Source: an uncultured Prevotella sp.
GTDB taxonomy: Bacteria; Bacteroidota; Bacteroidia; Bacteroidales; Bacteroidaceae
Length of the DNA: 44,122 nucleotides
Reading direction: 5' to 3'
Assembly: GCA_947167845.1 (NCBI GenBank)
Contig: CAMVJQ010000017.1
Location: forward strand, 1 to 44,122
Below are positions 14,690 to 23,315 of this stretch, in pieces. A model generated the notes under the pieces. The model did not search any database. It saw only the letters and a program-made list of their open reading frames with translations, and was not told the DNA's origin. The stretch's first letter is position 1, and every line of letters starts with the position of its first letter. Made by a program: the position numbers and the translations under genes.

Positions 14690-16732
14690 TTAATGATATT
14701 GCTTCTTGAACTGTATGAACTCGTCGCAGCACGAGACGTACTGGCTGGTGCGACTCGGGTCTTGCTTCTCCAGGTCGGCCAGACCGGTGAAGGCCCGGTA
14801 CTGAGGCGACTGCCGCTTCACCTTCCATGAGCAGTCTCCTGTGTTGTCGTCCCATACCTCGACGCGCCAGCGGTTGTCTTCTCTGTACAACTCGCCCCAG
14901 GACATGGCGAAGAGGGCTTTCTCCTTCAGTCCGAAGTCGCTGGTGAGGGCTGCTTCCTGCAGATAGTGCAGGGTCTTGGCCGCGAGGTCGGTCTCGTTGA
15001 CGCGCAGGGTGTCCGTCGTGCTCTTGAAGTCGCGCATCAGCCACCAGCAGTCGCCGCTGAAGTTGGCCTGTGCATATCTGACGGCCAGGTCGTAGCACCG
15101 CTGCTGGAGGGCCTTGCCTGAGAGGATGTTAAGCGTGCCCTCCTTCATCTGCATGTCCTTGGCGAAGAGTAGTCTCGGATTCTCGCGGATGGTCCACTTG
15201 TATTTCTCCACCTTTTCCAGATCCTCGTCCTTCAGCCACTGGCGCGTGATCCAGGGCTCCACCTCTATCTTGCGCAGCAGGACGTATATCTGGTAGCCCC
15301 GTTCGTTGTAGAACTTTGCGGGCACGTGCTCCAGCCACTTGATGGCCTTGTCCCACTGGCAGAGGCGCATGTATTTGGTGCCGATGAGGTCTTCCAGTAT
15401 GGTGTCGTTCTTTTCGATATGTGCCTTCACGTATTTGTCGAGGTTGCTTCTGGCGGAGGTGTTGGTGTAGATGAGGTACTTCTCCAGCAGGTCCACCCGC
15501 ATGGTGTCGATATAGGATTCGTAGCGGTAGGGGTTGGCTGAGTTCATCAGTCCGATGGCTGTCATGGGGCGGCTGCCGTAGTGGCTGAGTAGTGCCTGGT
15601 TCACGACGCGGTCCTTCACCCGGTAGTAGTAGCCGTCGTTGATGTCCTCCGGCTCCTTTATCTTCTCGTCGAGCCATGTGAGTTCGTCGGCTGCGTAGTC
15701 GTCGAAGTCCTCGCTGTCCTTGGCCTGCATGGCTGTGATGTAGAGCATCAGGCTGCGTGCGCACTCCTTCATCCTCACGGTGCCCTCAAGTTTGGTGGCG
15801 GCGAGGATGTCCTTGGTGGCCTGCTTCTTGTCGCCGAACATATACTCGAGCCAGGCTTTGGCGCTCTTCCAGAGGATGGGCGTGTCCGACTTGCCCCCGC
15901 GCACCACCTCTTCGCAGAAGTTGCGCATCTGCCACACCTCCTCATTGGTGAGGTCGCGTACGAAGAGTTTGCCGAATCCGTCGCCGTCAAGAGCCTCCTG
16001 GGCGTTGTTCACGAAGTCCTGCACCAGGAAGGGCAGCACCTTCGACGTGGGGTTCTGCTGGAAGTGCTGGCGGATGGCCTGATAGGAGCGCTTCTTGTAG
16101 TACTGCGTCATCAGGCTGTTGTAGTCGCCCATCTCGGCAAACAGTTCGCCGGCCTCTGCCTCCCGGCCGCTCTTGTAGAGGGCTCCGGCGTAGATGTTCT
16201 TCATCATCTCCTTGTAGACGGTGTCGATCAGGTCCTTGGCCGTCTGCTCCCAGTAGGTGATGTTCTCCTGATGGCGGCCCAGCATCATGTTGCAGCGCAT
16301 GTAGAGCAGGGCGTGCTGCGAGCGCAGTTTGGTCTTCGTCTTGCTGAGGGCATAGGCGCGGATGGCCTGCAGGTCTTTCTGCTGCTGGGCTATCTCCTCC
16401 TTCGAGGGATAGTTCCAGTCGTACTGCTTCTGCCGCTCGATGCCGACACAGTCGAGATACTTCTTCAGGTTCTGCACGTAACTCACCATCAGGGCGTCGC
16501 CCTTTTCGCGGGCGGCCTTGATCACCTCGTCGCCATTAAACCAGTAGTACTGCTTGTCTATTCCGAGGTAGGCTTTCCAGTTGTTGTCGCAGACGGTCTG
16601 TGTCCGTTCGCTGAACTCCAGATAGTTGTAGGCGCTGAACAGATAGTCGTTGTGGGTGTCTATCCATCCGCCGCAGGCCTTGCCGGGCAGTGTGATGGCT
16701 GCCAGCATGCTAATGATGATAAATCTCTTCAT
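14690..16732 (-). CDS. Large exported protein of unknown function, 680 aa
   Basis: N-terminal signal sequence (MKRFIIISMLAAITLPGKACG) followed by GGWIDTHNDYLFSAY, a motif I associate with large uncharacterised Bacteroidetes exported proteins. The rest is helical, with many aromatic and charged residues and TPR-like stretches (for example 120-330), which suggests a helical scaffold. The Cys at about 20 could be a lipidation site but the residues before it fit poorly. It overlaps the upstream lipoprotein gene by 23 bp and is last in the murF operon. No enzymatic motif seen. Confidence 0.75.
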   Translation of the reverse strand: MKRFIIISMLAAITLPGKACGGWIDTHNDYLFSAYNYLEFSERTQTVCDNNWKAYLGIDKQYYWFNGDEVIKAAREKGDALMVSYVQNLKKYLDCVGIERQKQYDWNYPSKEEIAQQQKDLQAIRAYALSKTKTKLRSQHALLYMRCNMMLGRHQENITYWEQTAKDLIDTVYKEMMKNIYAGALYKSGREAEAGELFAEMGDYNSLMTQYYKKRSYQAIRQHFQQNPTSKVLPFLVQDFVNNAQEALDGDGFGKLFVRDLTNEEVWQMRNFCEEVVRGGKSDTPILWKSAKAWLEYMFGDKKQATKDILAATKLEGTVRMKECARSLMLYITAMQAKDSEDFDDYAADELTWLDEKIKEPEDINDGYYYRVKDRVVNQALLSHYGSRPMTAIGLMNSANPYRYESYIDTMRVDLLEKYLIYTNTSARSNLDKYVKAHIEKNDTILEDLIGTKYMRLCQWDKAIKWLEHVPAKFYNERGYQIYVLLRKIEVEPWITRQWLKDEDLEKVEKYKWTIRENPRLLFAKDMQMKEGTLNILSGKALQQRCYDLAVRYAQANFSGDCWWLMRDFKSTTDTLRVNETDLAAKTLHYLQEAALTSDFGLKEKALFAMSWGELYREDNRWRVEVWDDNTGDCSWKVKRQSPQYRAFTGLADLEKQDPSRTSQYVSCCDEFIQFKKQYH

Positions 16733-17624
16733 AGGTTTCCGGTTTATATCTGTTAATATTGTCTTTGTCCAGATGATAGGTGATGATGCTGCGGCTCAGG
16801 TCGCCCCTTGCCTTCTCCACGGCCCGCTTCACGCGCAGTATCTCCTCTGCCTCCACGGTGTGCTCCACGCGCACGTTGTGGATATGTCGTATCCACTGGT
16901 AGACGGGATAGGCGGCAGCCATCGGCAGGTCGTAGTCGTCGAGCCGCTTCAGGTAGGGGGCCACGTCGCGGATGTCGAGTATCGGGTTTCTGCCTTTTTC
17001 GAGCAGGCGTCCGTCAGCCGAGCGTCGGTCCATGAACTTACGTGGGTCGCCGGTGTTGTAGATCATCAGCACACCGTAGGCCACGGGCGGTGCCGGCATC
17101 GAGAGTTGGTGAAGGCGGATGGTGGTTGAACATTGAACATTGAACATTGAACATTGGGCATTCACTTCTTTTAGGAAGTCGTAGTAGTTCTTCCGGCTAT
17201 TGGAGGTGTAGTCGCAGTCGATCTGTATCTCGCTTACGCCTCGGATGCCGTTGGTCTCGTTTATCTGATGGACGCGCGCAACGATCTTCTCCGCCAGACC
17301 CTCATGGGGGGCGTGCATGCAGTCCTCGGTGATGTAGACGGTGGGGATGATTTCCACGCCTTCGGGCAGCGTGTCGCTGAAGGTGACGGTGGCATTGGGC
17401 CTGGGCTCGCCATTGTCGCCCATCACCACGTCGAAGTAGCGGCAGAACACCTTATTAATATTATATTGCTTCAGGAATGCCCGTTCCGTGGAGTCGAGCC
17501 TGAGGTCCGTGCGCCAGTAGTACACGGCATTGCCCTCCGGCAATAGGGTGGTCTTCTGACAACTGGCAGCCAGCAGTGCTATCAGGAGTAGGACAGGTGT
17601 GACTATCGTGTGGCGAGCGTTCAT
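16710..17624 (-). CDS. Lipoprotein resembling DUF3142 (TIM-barrel-like), 304 aa
   Basis: Signal peptide with lipobox LAASC (Cys22). The segments VYYWRTDLRLD and EIQIDCDYTSNSR recall DUF3142 proteins, thought to be sugar-hydrolase-like barrels; this assignment is tentative. The start codon directly follows the murF stop (TAGATG), and the 3' end overlaps the next gene by 23 bp, so the three genes form an operon. Four copies of a 7-bp repeat lie in the coding sequence (17128-17155), translated as part of NAQCSMFNVQCS. Confidence 0.75.
   Translation of the reverse strand: MNARHTIVTPVLLLIALLAASCQKTTLLPEGNAVYYWRTDLRLDSTERAFLKQYNINKVFCRYFDVVMGDNGEPRPNATVTFSDTLPEGVEIIPTVYITEDCMHAPHEGLAEKIVARVHQINETNGIRGVSEIQIDCDYTSNSRKNYYDFLKEVNAQCSMFNVQCSTTIRLHQLSMPAPPVAYGVLMIYNTGDPRKFMDRRSADGRLLEKGRNPILDIRDVAPYLKRLDDYDLPMAAAYPVYQWIRHIHNVRVEHTVEAEEILRVKRAVEKARGDLSRSIITYHLDKDNINRYKPETYEEIYHH
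17128..17155. repeat. Heptamer GAACATT x4 inside a coding sequence
   Basis: Four perfect 7-bp units in the lipoprotein gene. Because 7 is not a multiple of 3, gain or loss of one unit would shift the frame. Confidence 0.85.
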
Positions 17625-19040
17625 CTATAGCAGTTCGGGTAGTTGGAAGAGTTTCACGCTGTTGCTGCCCTTGATGAGGATGTAGCGGCCTGTGGGCTGT
17701 TGCTCACGGATGGCTGCCTTCACCTCCTCTACGTCATGGAATTTACGGAAAGGCGACGGGTAGGCGGACGAAGTCCGGGAATGGGGGCAGTTGATGTCCT
17801 TGAAGTTGTCGCCCACGAGCCACACCTCTTCGAAGCCCGAACGCTCGAGGTCGTCCACCAGACAGCGGTGCTCGCGCTCGCTCTCTGCCCCCAGTTCGCC
17901 CATCTGCCCGATGATGGCCATCTTGTGGGGCACCTCCATGCGGCGGAAGTTGTCCAGGGCGGCCTGCATCGAGGTGGGGTTGGCGTTGTAGGCATCCACG
18001 ATGAGGTGGTTCTTCTCCGTGACGGTCATCTGCGAGCGGTTGTTCGAGGGGACGTAGTTCTCCAAGGCCTCGCAAATCTTCTTGCGCTCCACGCCGAAGT
18101 TGATGCCAACGGCGATGGCTGCCAGCAGATTGTCGATGTTGTAGGAGCCGATGAGGTGGGTCTGCACCTTGTGCCACTTCGTGCTGCGGCCTTCCTCTTC
18201 GAGCGTCATCAGTGGCTCGCGCCAGCGGAACTTCAGGAAGGGGGCGCAACTGATGACCTCGCCGCTGATGCAGGCGTACTGGTTGTCGGGGTCGGTGGAG
18301 TAGGGGGTGAGCCAGATGTCCTCGTCGTCGCCTATCTGGTCCATCAGATACTCGTTGTCGGCATTGATGAAGATGAGGCCGTCTTTGCGCGTGCGAAGGA
18401 AGTCGTAGAGTTCGCACTTCGTCCTGATGACGCCCTCGAATGATCCGAAGCCCTGCAGGTGGGCCTTGCCGACGTTGGTGATGAGGCCGCAGGTGGGCTC
18501 TGCCGTCTCGGCCAGCGTCTTGATGTCGCCGGGGTGGCTGGCTCCCATCTCGATGACGGCTATCTCGTGGTCTTTAGTCAGACGGAAGAGGGTCTTGGGC
18601 ACGCCGACGTCGTTGTTGAAGTTGCCCTGGGTGTAGAGCACATTATATTTCTGCTGCAGCACGGCGGCTACGAGTTCCTTGGTGGTTGTCTTGCCGTTGG
18701 TGCCGGTGATGCCGACGACGGGGATATCGAACTGGCGGCGGTGCTCGCGGGCCAGGTCCTTGAAGGTCTGCAGGCAGTCATCGACGCGGATGATTCTTGA
18801 CGACAACTCGGACAATTTCTTTTCGGCGTAACCTGTTGTCTCAGTTGTCATAGTTGTCGTTAAATCTTCGTCGACGATGGCGTAGGCGCAGCCCTTCTCC
18901 AGGGCGGCGAGTGCGAATTTGTTGCCGTCGAACGACTCGCCTTTGAGGGCGATGAAGATGGAGCCCTCGGGGCAGTCGCGGCTGTCGGTCGTGATGCAGG
19001 GGTGCTGCTGATAGATCTTATATAATTCCTTTATGTCCAT
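17625..19040 (-). CDS. murF: UDP-N-acetylmuramoyl-tripeptide--D-alanyl-D-alanine ligase
   Basis: Adds D-Ala-D-Ala to the peptidoglycan precursor in the cytoplasm; ddl at 37963 supplies the dipeptide. The Mur ligase P-loop GITGTNGKTTTKEL (about 110-123), ITNVGKAHL and VDAYNANPTSM are clear. The start at 19040 (MDIKELYKIY) lies just past the promoter, unlike an 11-codon longer frame. Two stretches look inserted: TTTMTTETTG with a lysine-rich tail (about 61-80), encoded by repeats of gttgtc, and CPHSRTSSAYPSP (from about 420), encoded by a small palindrome (17765-17777). First gene of a three-gene operon. Confidence 0.95.
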   Translation of the reverse strand: MDIKELYKIYQQHPCITTDSRDCPEGSIFIALKGESFDGNKFALAALEKGCAYAIVDEDLTTTMTTETTGYAEKKLSELSSRIIRVDDCLQTFKDLAREHRRQFDIPVVGITGTNGKTTTKELVAAVLQQKYNVLYTQGNFNNDVGVPKTLFRLTKDHEIAVIEMGASHPGDIKTLAETAEPTCGLITNVGKAHLQGFGSFEGVIRTKCELYDFLRTRKDGLIFINADNEYLMDQIGDDEDIWLTPYSTDPDNQYACISGEVISCAPFLKFRWREPLMTLEEEGRSTKWHKVQTHLIGSYNIDNLLAAIAVGINFGVERKKICEALENYVPSNNRSQMTVTEKNHLIVDAYNANPTSMQAALDNFRRMEVPHKMAIIGQMGELGAESEREHRCLVDDLERSGFEEVWLVGDNFKDINCPHSRTSSAYPSPFRKFHDVEEVKAAIREQQPTGRYILIKGSNSVKLFQLPELL

Positions 19041-19060
19041 AAGTGTTTCTATTTGTTGTG

Positions 19061-19171
19061 CAAAGATAGGCAAAAGTTAAGAATTAAGAGTTAAGAATTA
19101 AGAAAAAATGTCTGACGGAGGCAAATTTTCTTAACTCTTAACTCTTAACTCTTAATTAATTCGTATCTTTG
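19061..19171. promoter_or_regulatory. Divergent promoters murF / folP
   Basis: TATCTTTG on the minus strand at 19061-19068 (murF) and on the plus strand at 19164-19171 (folP). The -33 regions fall in the intervening TTAAGA-type repeats and are poor matches. Confidence 0.6.
19076..19158. repeat. Inverted TTAAGA/TCTTAA repeat tracts in murF-folP gap
   Basis: A left tract of gttaagaa/ttaagagttaag units (19076-19102) is mirrored by a right tract of cttaactcttaactc units (19130-19158). The two can fold into a long A/T-rich stem around 27 unpaired bases, between the two promoters. Confidence 0.7.
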
Positions 19172-19180
19172 CCGTCGATT

Positions 19181-20038
19181 ATGGAATATAGCATCAACGT
19201 ACAAGGGCGGCTCATGGATCTCTCGGAGCCTCAGGTGATGGGGATCCTGAACGTGACGCCCGACTCATTCTACTCCGGCAGCCGCAAGCAGACGGAGCAG
19301 GAGATAGCCGTGAGGGCCAACCAGATAGTGGCCGACGGGGGCACGATCATCGACGTCGGTGCCTTCTCCACGCGCCCCGGTGCTGCAGAGGTGCCGGAGG
19401 CTGAGGAGATGGAGCGCCTGCGCTTCGGGCTCGACATTGTGCGCCGTGAGTTGCCTTATTCCGTAGTGTCGGTGGATACCTTCCGTCCTGATGTGGCCCG
19501 GATGGCCGTCGAGGAGTTTGGGGCCGACATCATCAACGATGTCAGCGAGGGAGGCCGGACGGGTGTTGCCGGCGTGCCGCTGGGGCAGGGCGAGGACTAT
19601 CCCGCCATCTTCCGCATGGTGGCCCAACTTCGCGTACCTTATATATTAATGTCAGTCCAGCCGACGCTCCGCGAGATGCTGATGGCCTTCGCCAGGGAGG
19701 TGCAGCAGTTGCGCGACCTGGGTGCCCGGGATATCATCCTCGACCCGGGCTTCGGGTTCGGCAAGACGCTGGAGCAGAACTATCAGTTGATGAGCCAGAT
19801 GGAGCGGCTGCAGGTGATCGGGCTGCCGCTGCTGGTGGGCGTGTCGCGCAAGTCGATGGTCTATAAGTTGCTGGGCCATACGGCCAATGAGGCGCTCAAT
19901 GGGACGACGGCTCTCCATGCCATCGCCCTGATGAAGGGGGCGTCGATTCTCAGAGTCCACGATGTGCGCGAGGCCGTGGAGTGCGTGAAGATCTTTGATG
20001 AATTGAAGGATCGAAGGATTGAAAGTTTGAAGTCTTGA
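19181..20038 (+). CDS. folP: Dihydropteroate synthase
   Basis: Joins pterin pyrophosphate and p-aminobenzoate in folate synthesis; target of sulfonamides. Signatures: MGILNVTPDSFYSGS, IIDVGAFSTRPGA, VSVDTFRPDVA, DPGFGFGKT and GVSRKSMVYK. I use ATG 19181 (MEYSINVQGRL), which lies 9 bp past the -7 box, rather than the in-frame ATG at 19169 that overlaps the box. cdaA follows after 12 bp, an order common in Bacteroidetes. Confidence 0.95.
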   Translation: MEYSINVQGRLMDLSEPQVMGILNVTPDSFYSGSRKQTEQEIAVRANQIVADGGTIIDVGAFSTRPGAAEVPEAEEMERLRFGLDIVRRELPYSVVSVDTFRPDVARMAVEEFGADIINDVSEGGRTGVAGVPLGQGEDYPAIFRMVAQLRVPYILMSVQPTLREMLMAFAREVQQLRDLGARDIILDPGFGFGKTLEQNYQLMSQMERLQVIGLPLLVGVSRKSMVYKLLGHTANEALNGTTALHAIALMKGASILRVHDVREAVECVKIFDELKDRRIESLKS

Positions 20039-20050
20039 GGAGTTGAAGTC

Positions 20051-20830
20051 ATGTTGTTCGAGTTTGGCATAAAAGATATCATCGACATCCTGCTGGTAGC
20101 CCTGATGCTCTACTACATCTACCGGCTGATGCGCGAGTCGCGCTCATTGAACGTGTTCGTCGGCATCCTGGTGTTTGTGGCGGTGTGGCTCTTCGTGTCG
20201 CAGATCATCGAGATGCGCCTGCTGGGCAGTATCCTCGACAAACTGGTGTCGGTGGGAGTGATAGCGCTGATAGTCATCTTCCAGGAGGACATCCGCAAGT
20301 TCCTCTACAATCTGGGCGCCCACCGCCGGATTCGCGTCTTGTCTAAGTTCTTCACTTCGCAGAAGACGAAGGAGAAAGATCAGAAAGAGGTGAAGGCGAT
20401 GATCATGCCCATCGTGATGGCCTCGATAAACCTGAGCCGTGGGAAGGTGGGCGCGCTGATCGTGCTGGAGCGCGCGATGCCGCTCGACGACATCGTGATG
20501 ACGGGCGACGTGATCGACGCCAACATCAATTCGCGGCTGATAGAGAACATCTTCTTCAAGAACTCGCCGCTCCACGACGGGGCGATGATCGTCTCGAAGT
20601 TCCGTATCAAGGCCGCCGGCTGCATCCTGCCCGTCAGCCACAACCTCAGCATCCCCAAGGAGTTGGGCCTGCGTCACCGCGCGGCACTGGGCATCTCGCA
20701 GGAGAGCGACGCCCTGGCGGTGGTGGTCAGCGAGGAGACGGGCGGCATCTCCGTGGCCATCAAGGGCGAGTTCAGGCTCCACTTGTCGGCGGAGGAACTG
20801 GAGAGCATCCTGACGAAGGAGTTGGAGTAG
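20051..20830 (+). CDS. cdaA: Diadenylate cyclase CdaA (c-di-AMP synthesis)
   Basis: 259 residues. About three N-terminal membrane helices (10-25, 35-52, 62-78) are followed by a DAC domain with DGAMIV (from 176) and RHRAALG (from 208), the motifs that bind ATP and metal. It makes c-di-AMP, which controls osmolyte uptake and cell-wall balance. It is co-transcribed with folP (12-bp gap) and followed by a strong terminator. Confidence 0.95.
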   Translation: MLFEFGIKDIIDILLVALMLYYIYRLMRESRSLNVFVGILVFVAVWLFVSQIIEMRLLGSILDKLVSVGVIALIVIFQEDIRKFLYNLGAHRRIRVLSKFFTSQKTKEKDQKEVKAMIMPIVMASINLSRGKVGALIVLERAMPLDDIVMTGDVIDANINSRLIENIFFKNSPLHDGAMIVSKFRIKAAGCILPVSHNLSIPKELGLRHRAALGISQESDALAVVVSEETGGISVAIKGEFRLHLSAEELESILTKELE

Positions 20831-20862
20831 CGTCCACGTAAAGGTTTTCACTTAAAATTCTG

Positions 20863-20901
20863 AAAAATAATCCGAATGCTGATGGTATTCGGATTATTTT
20901 T
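20863..20901 (+). terminator. Terminator after cdaA
   Basis: 15-bp perfect stem (20863-20877 / 20887-20901) with a 9-nt loop and a terminal U run. It ends three bases before the pta -7 box. Confidence 0.85.
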
Positions 20902-20903
20902 GC

Positions 20904-20911
20904 TACTTTTG
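20904..20911 (+). promoter_or_regulatory. pta-ackA promoter -7 element
   Basis: TACTTTTG, 43 bp before the pta start. Its upstream half is occupied by the cdaA terminator stem. Confidence 0.55.
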
Positions 20912-20953
20912 CAATCTGAATATTACAGACAACATTTTAATATAAAACAAACT

Positions 20954-21964
20954 ATGGATTTATTAAGTCAAATTGTAGCGCGTGCTAAGAGCAACAAGCA
21001 GCGCATCGTGCTCCCCGAAGCAGAGGAGGAGCGTACTCTCTGTGCAGCCGACAAGGCACTGGCTGACGACATCGCAGACATCGTGCTGATCGGCAATCCT
21101 GCCAAGGTGGAGGCCCTGGCCAAGGAGAAGGGCCTGCAGCATATCGGCAAGGCCACTCTCATCGACCCCGAGAACTATGACAAGAGCGAGCAACTGGCTG
21201 AGAAGTTGGCCGAGATCCGCAAGTCGAAGGGCATGACCATCGAGGAGGCCCGCAAACTGGTGAAGAATCCCCTGTATCTGGGATGCATGATCATCAAGAC
21301 CGAGGGCGCCGACGGCCAGATCTCTGGTGCACTCTCGACGACGGGCGACACGCTGCGCCCTGCCCTGCAGATCATCAAGTGCCAGCCCGGCATCACTTGC
21401 GTCAGCGGTGCCCTGCTGCTCATCTCCAAGCAGAAGCAGTATGGTGAGGACGGTGTGCTCGTCGTGGCCGACGTGGCTGTGACGCCGATGCCTGATGCCA
21501 ACCAGTTGGCTCAGTTTGCCGTCTGCACGGCTCAGACCGCTACCGCCGTGGCCGGCTTCGCCGAGCCCCGCGTGGCCATGCTGAGTTTCTCTACGAAGGG
21601 CAGTGCCAAGCACGAGGTGTGCGACAAGGTGATTGAGGCCACGCGCCTGGCCAAGGAGATGGACCCGAACTTGAAGATCGACGGTGAACTGCAGGCCGAC
21701 GCAGCCCTCGTTCCCGGAGTAGGTGCCAAGAAGGCTCCCGGCTCTGAAATTGCGGGCAAGGCCAACGTGCTCGTGTTCCCCAACCTTGAGGTGGGCAACA
21801 TCGGCTATAAGATGGTGCAGCGCCTAGGCGATGCCATCGCCATCGGCCCGATCCTCCAGGGTATCGCACGTCCTGTCAATGACCTCTCTCGTGGTTGCTC
21901 TATCGATGACATTTATTATATGATTGCCATTACAGCCTGCCAGGCTATGGACGCTAAAAAGTAA
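20954..21964 (+). CDS. pta: Phosphate acetyltransferase
   Basis: 336 residues, the short single-domain form. Interconverts acetyl-CoA and acetyl phosphate; with ackA it makes ATP and acetate, the main fermentation end-path. Motifs: RIVLPEAEEERTL, GALSTTGDTLRP and MLSFSTKGSAKHE. The start at 20954 (MDLLSQIVARAK) follows the promoter; a 26-codon longer frame would begin inside the terminator stem. ackA starts 7 bp later. Confidence 0.95.
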   Translation: MDLLSQIVARAKSNKQRIVLPEAEEERTLCAADKALADDIADIVLIGNPAKVEALAKEKGLQHIGKATLIDPENYDKSEQLAEKLAEIRKSKGMTIEEARKLVKNPLYLGCMIIKTEGADGQISGALSTTGDTLRPALQIIKCQPGITCVSGALLLISKQKQYGEDGVLVVADVAVTPMPDANQLAQFAVCTAQTATAVAGFAEPRVAMLSFSTKGSAKHEVCDKVIEATRLAKEMDPNLKIDGELQADAALVPGVGAKKAPGSEIAGKANVLVFPNLEVGNIGYKMVQRLGDAIAIGPILQGIARPVNDLSRGCSIDDIYYMIAITACQAMDAKK

Positions 21965-21971
21965 TCAAGAT

Positions 21972-23162
21972 ATGAAGATATTAGTATTGAACTGCGGTTC
22001 GTCCTCTATCAAGTACGCTCTGTACAACATGGACGACAAGAGTGTGATGACCAGTGGCGGCGCAGAGCGCGTGGGTCTCGACGGTGCCTTTGTCAAGGTG
22101 AAACTGGCCAATGGCGAGAAGAAGCAGATCATGCACGACATTCCCGAGCATACCGAGGGCGTGAAGTTCATCTTCTCCCTGCTTACTGACCCTGAGATCG
22201 GAGTCATCAAGAGTCTCGACGAGATTGATGCCGTGGGCCACCGCATGGTGCACGGCGGAGAGAAGTTCAACAAGTCGGTGGTGCTCACCGACGAGGTGCT
22301 GAAGGCCTTTGAGGAGTGCTCTGACCTGGCTCCGCTGCACAATCCGGCTAACCTGAAGGGCGTGAACGCCGTGAAGGAACTGATGCCCGGCTTGCCCCAG
22401 GTGGGTGTATTTGATACAGCCTTCCATCAGACCATGCCTGCCAAGGCTTATATGTATGCCATCCCCTACGAACTGTATGAGAAGTATGGCGTGCGCCGCT
22501 ATGGCTTCCACGGAACGAGCCATCGCTATGTCTCCGCCCGTGCCCTGGAGTTCCTGGGCATGAAGGCCGAGGGCTCGAAGGTCATCACCTGCCACGTGGG
22601 TAATGGCGGCTCGATTGCTGCCGTGGTCGACGGCAAGTGCGTCGACACCTCGATGGGCCTCACGCCCCTGGAGGGCCTGGTGATGGGTACCCGTTCTGGC
22701 GACATCGACGGCGGCGCCGTGACCTTCATCGAGAAGAAACTGGGCCTGGATGCCGACGGCATGTCTAACCTGCTCAACAAGAAGAGTGGCGTGGCCGGTA
22801 TCACTGGCGGCTCAAGCGACATGCGCGACGTGGAGAACGCTGCCAAGGCTGGTGACGAGCGTGCCAAGTTGGCTCAGGACATGTACTTCTATCGCATCAA
22901 GAAGTATATCGGTGCCTATGCTGCCGCCATGGGTGGGGTGGACGTGATTGTGTTCACCGCCGGTGTCGGCGAGAACCAGGTGTCCATGCGCTCCGAGGTC
23001 TGCAAGGGCCTGGAGTTCCTCGGCGTGAAGTTCGACGAGCAGAAGAACCAGGTGCGCGGCGAAGAGGCCGTCATCTCTGCCGACGACTCTAAGGTGAAGG
23101 TTGTGGTCATCCCCACCGATGAGGAGTTGATGATCGCCACCGACACAATGAATCTGCTGTAA
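21972..23162 (+). CDS. ackA: Acetate kinase
   Basis: 396 residues. Converts acetyl phosphate and ADP to acetate and ATP. Motifs: VLNCGSSSIKY at the N-terminus, GHRMVHGG, HGTSHRYVS, CHVGNGGS and FTAGVGENQ. The ATG at 21972 is 7 bp past the pta stop, so the two form an operon ending in a strong terminator. Confidence 0.96.
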   Translation: MKILVLNCGSSSIKYALYNMDDKSVMTSGGAERVGLDGAFVKVKLANGEKKQIMHDIPEHTEGVKFIFSLLTDPEIGVIKSLDEIDAVGHRMVHGGEKFNKSVVLTDEVLKAFEECSDLAPLHNPANLKGVNAVKELMPGLPQVGVFDTAFHQTMPAKAYMYAIPYELYEKYGVRRYGFHGTSHRYVSARALEFLGMKAEGSKVITCHVGNGGSIAAVVDGKCVDTSMGLTPLEGLVMGTRSGDIDGGAVTFIEKKLGLDADGMSNLLNKKSGVAGITGGSSDMRDVENAAKAGDERAKLAQDMYFYRIKKYIGAYAAAMGGVDVIVFTAGVGENQVSMRSEVCKGLEFLGVKFDEQKNQVRGEEAVISADDSKVKVVVIPTDEELMIATDTMNLL

Positions 23163-23176
23163 TAGGCGGTAATATA

Positions 23177-23223
23177 AAAAAGCAAGCACTGATTGGCGCT
23201 ACTACAATCAGTGCTTGCTTTTT
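23177..23223 (+). terminator. Terminator after pta-ackA
   Basis: 18-bp perfect stem (23177-23194 / 23206-23223), 11-nt loop, ending in TTTTT. Confidence 0.9.
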
Positions 23224-23244
23224 AGTATAAAAATCCATCAAATA

Positions 23245-23276
23245 TTTGGCGGTTCCAGTCTTTTTCCTTATCTTTG
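23245..23276 (+). promoter_or_regulatory. Promoter of the Rpn-family gene
   Basis: TTTG (23245-23248), 20 bases, TATCTTTG (23269-23276). It rules out the in-frame ATG at 23274 as the start. Confidence 0.75.
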
Positions 23277-23315
23277 CACCGACAAACTGAAGTTAAACCC
23301 TCTAATTCAAGTATT

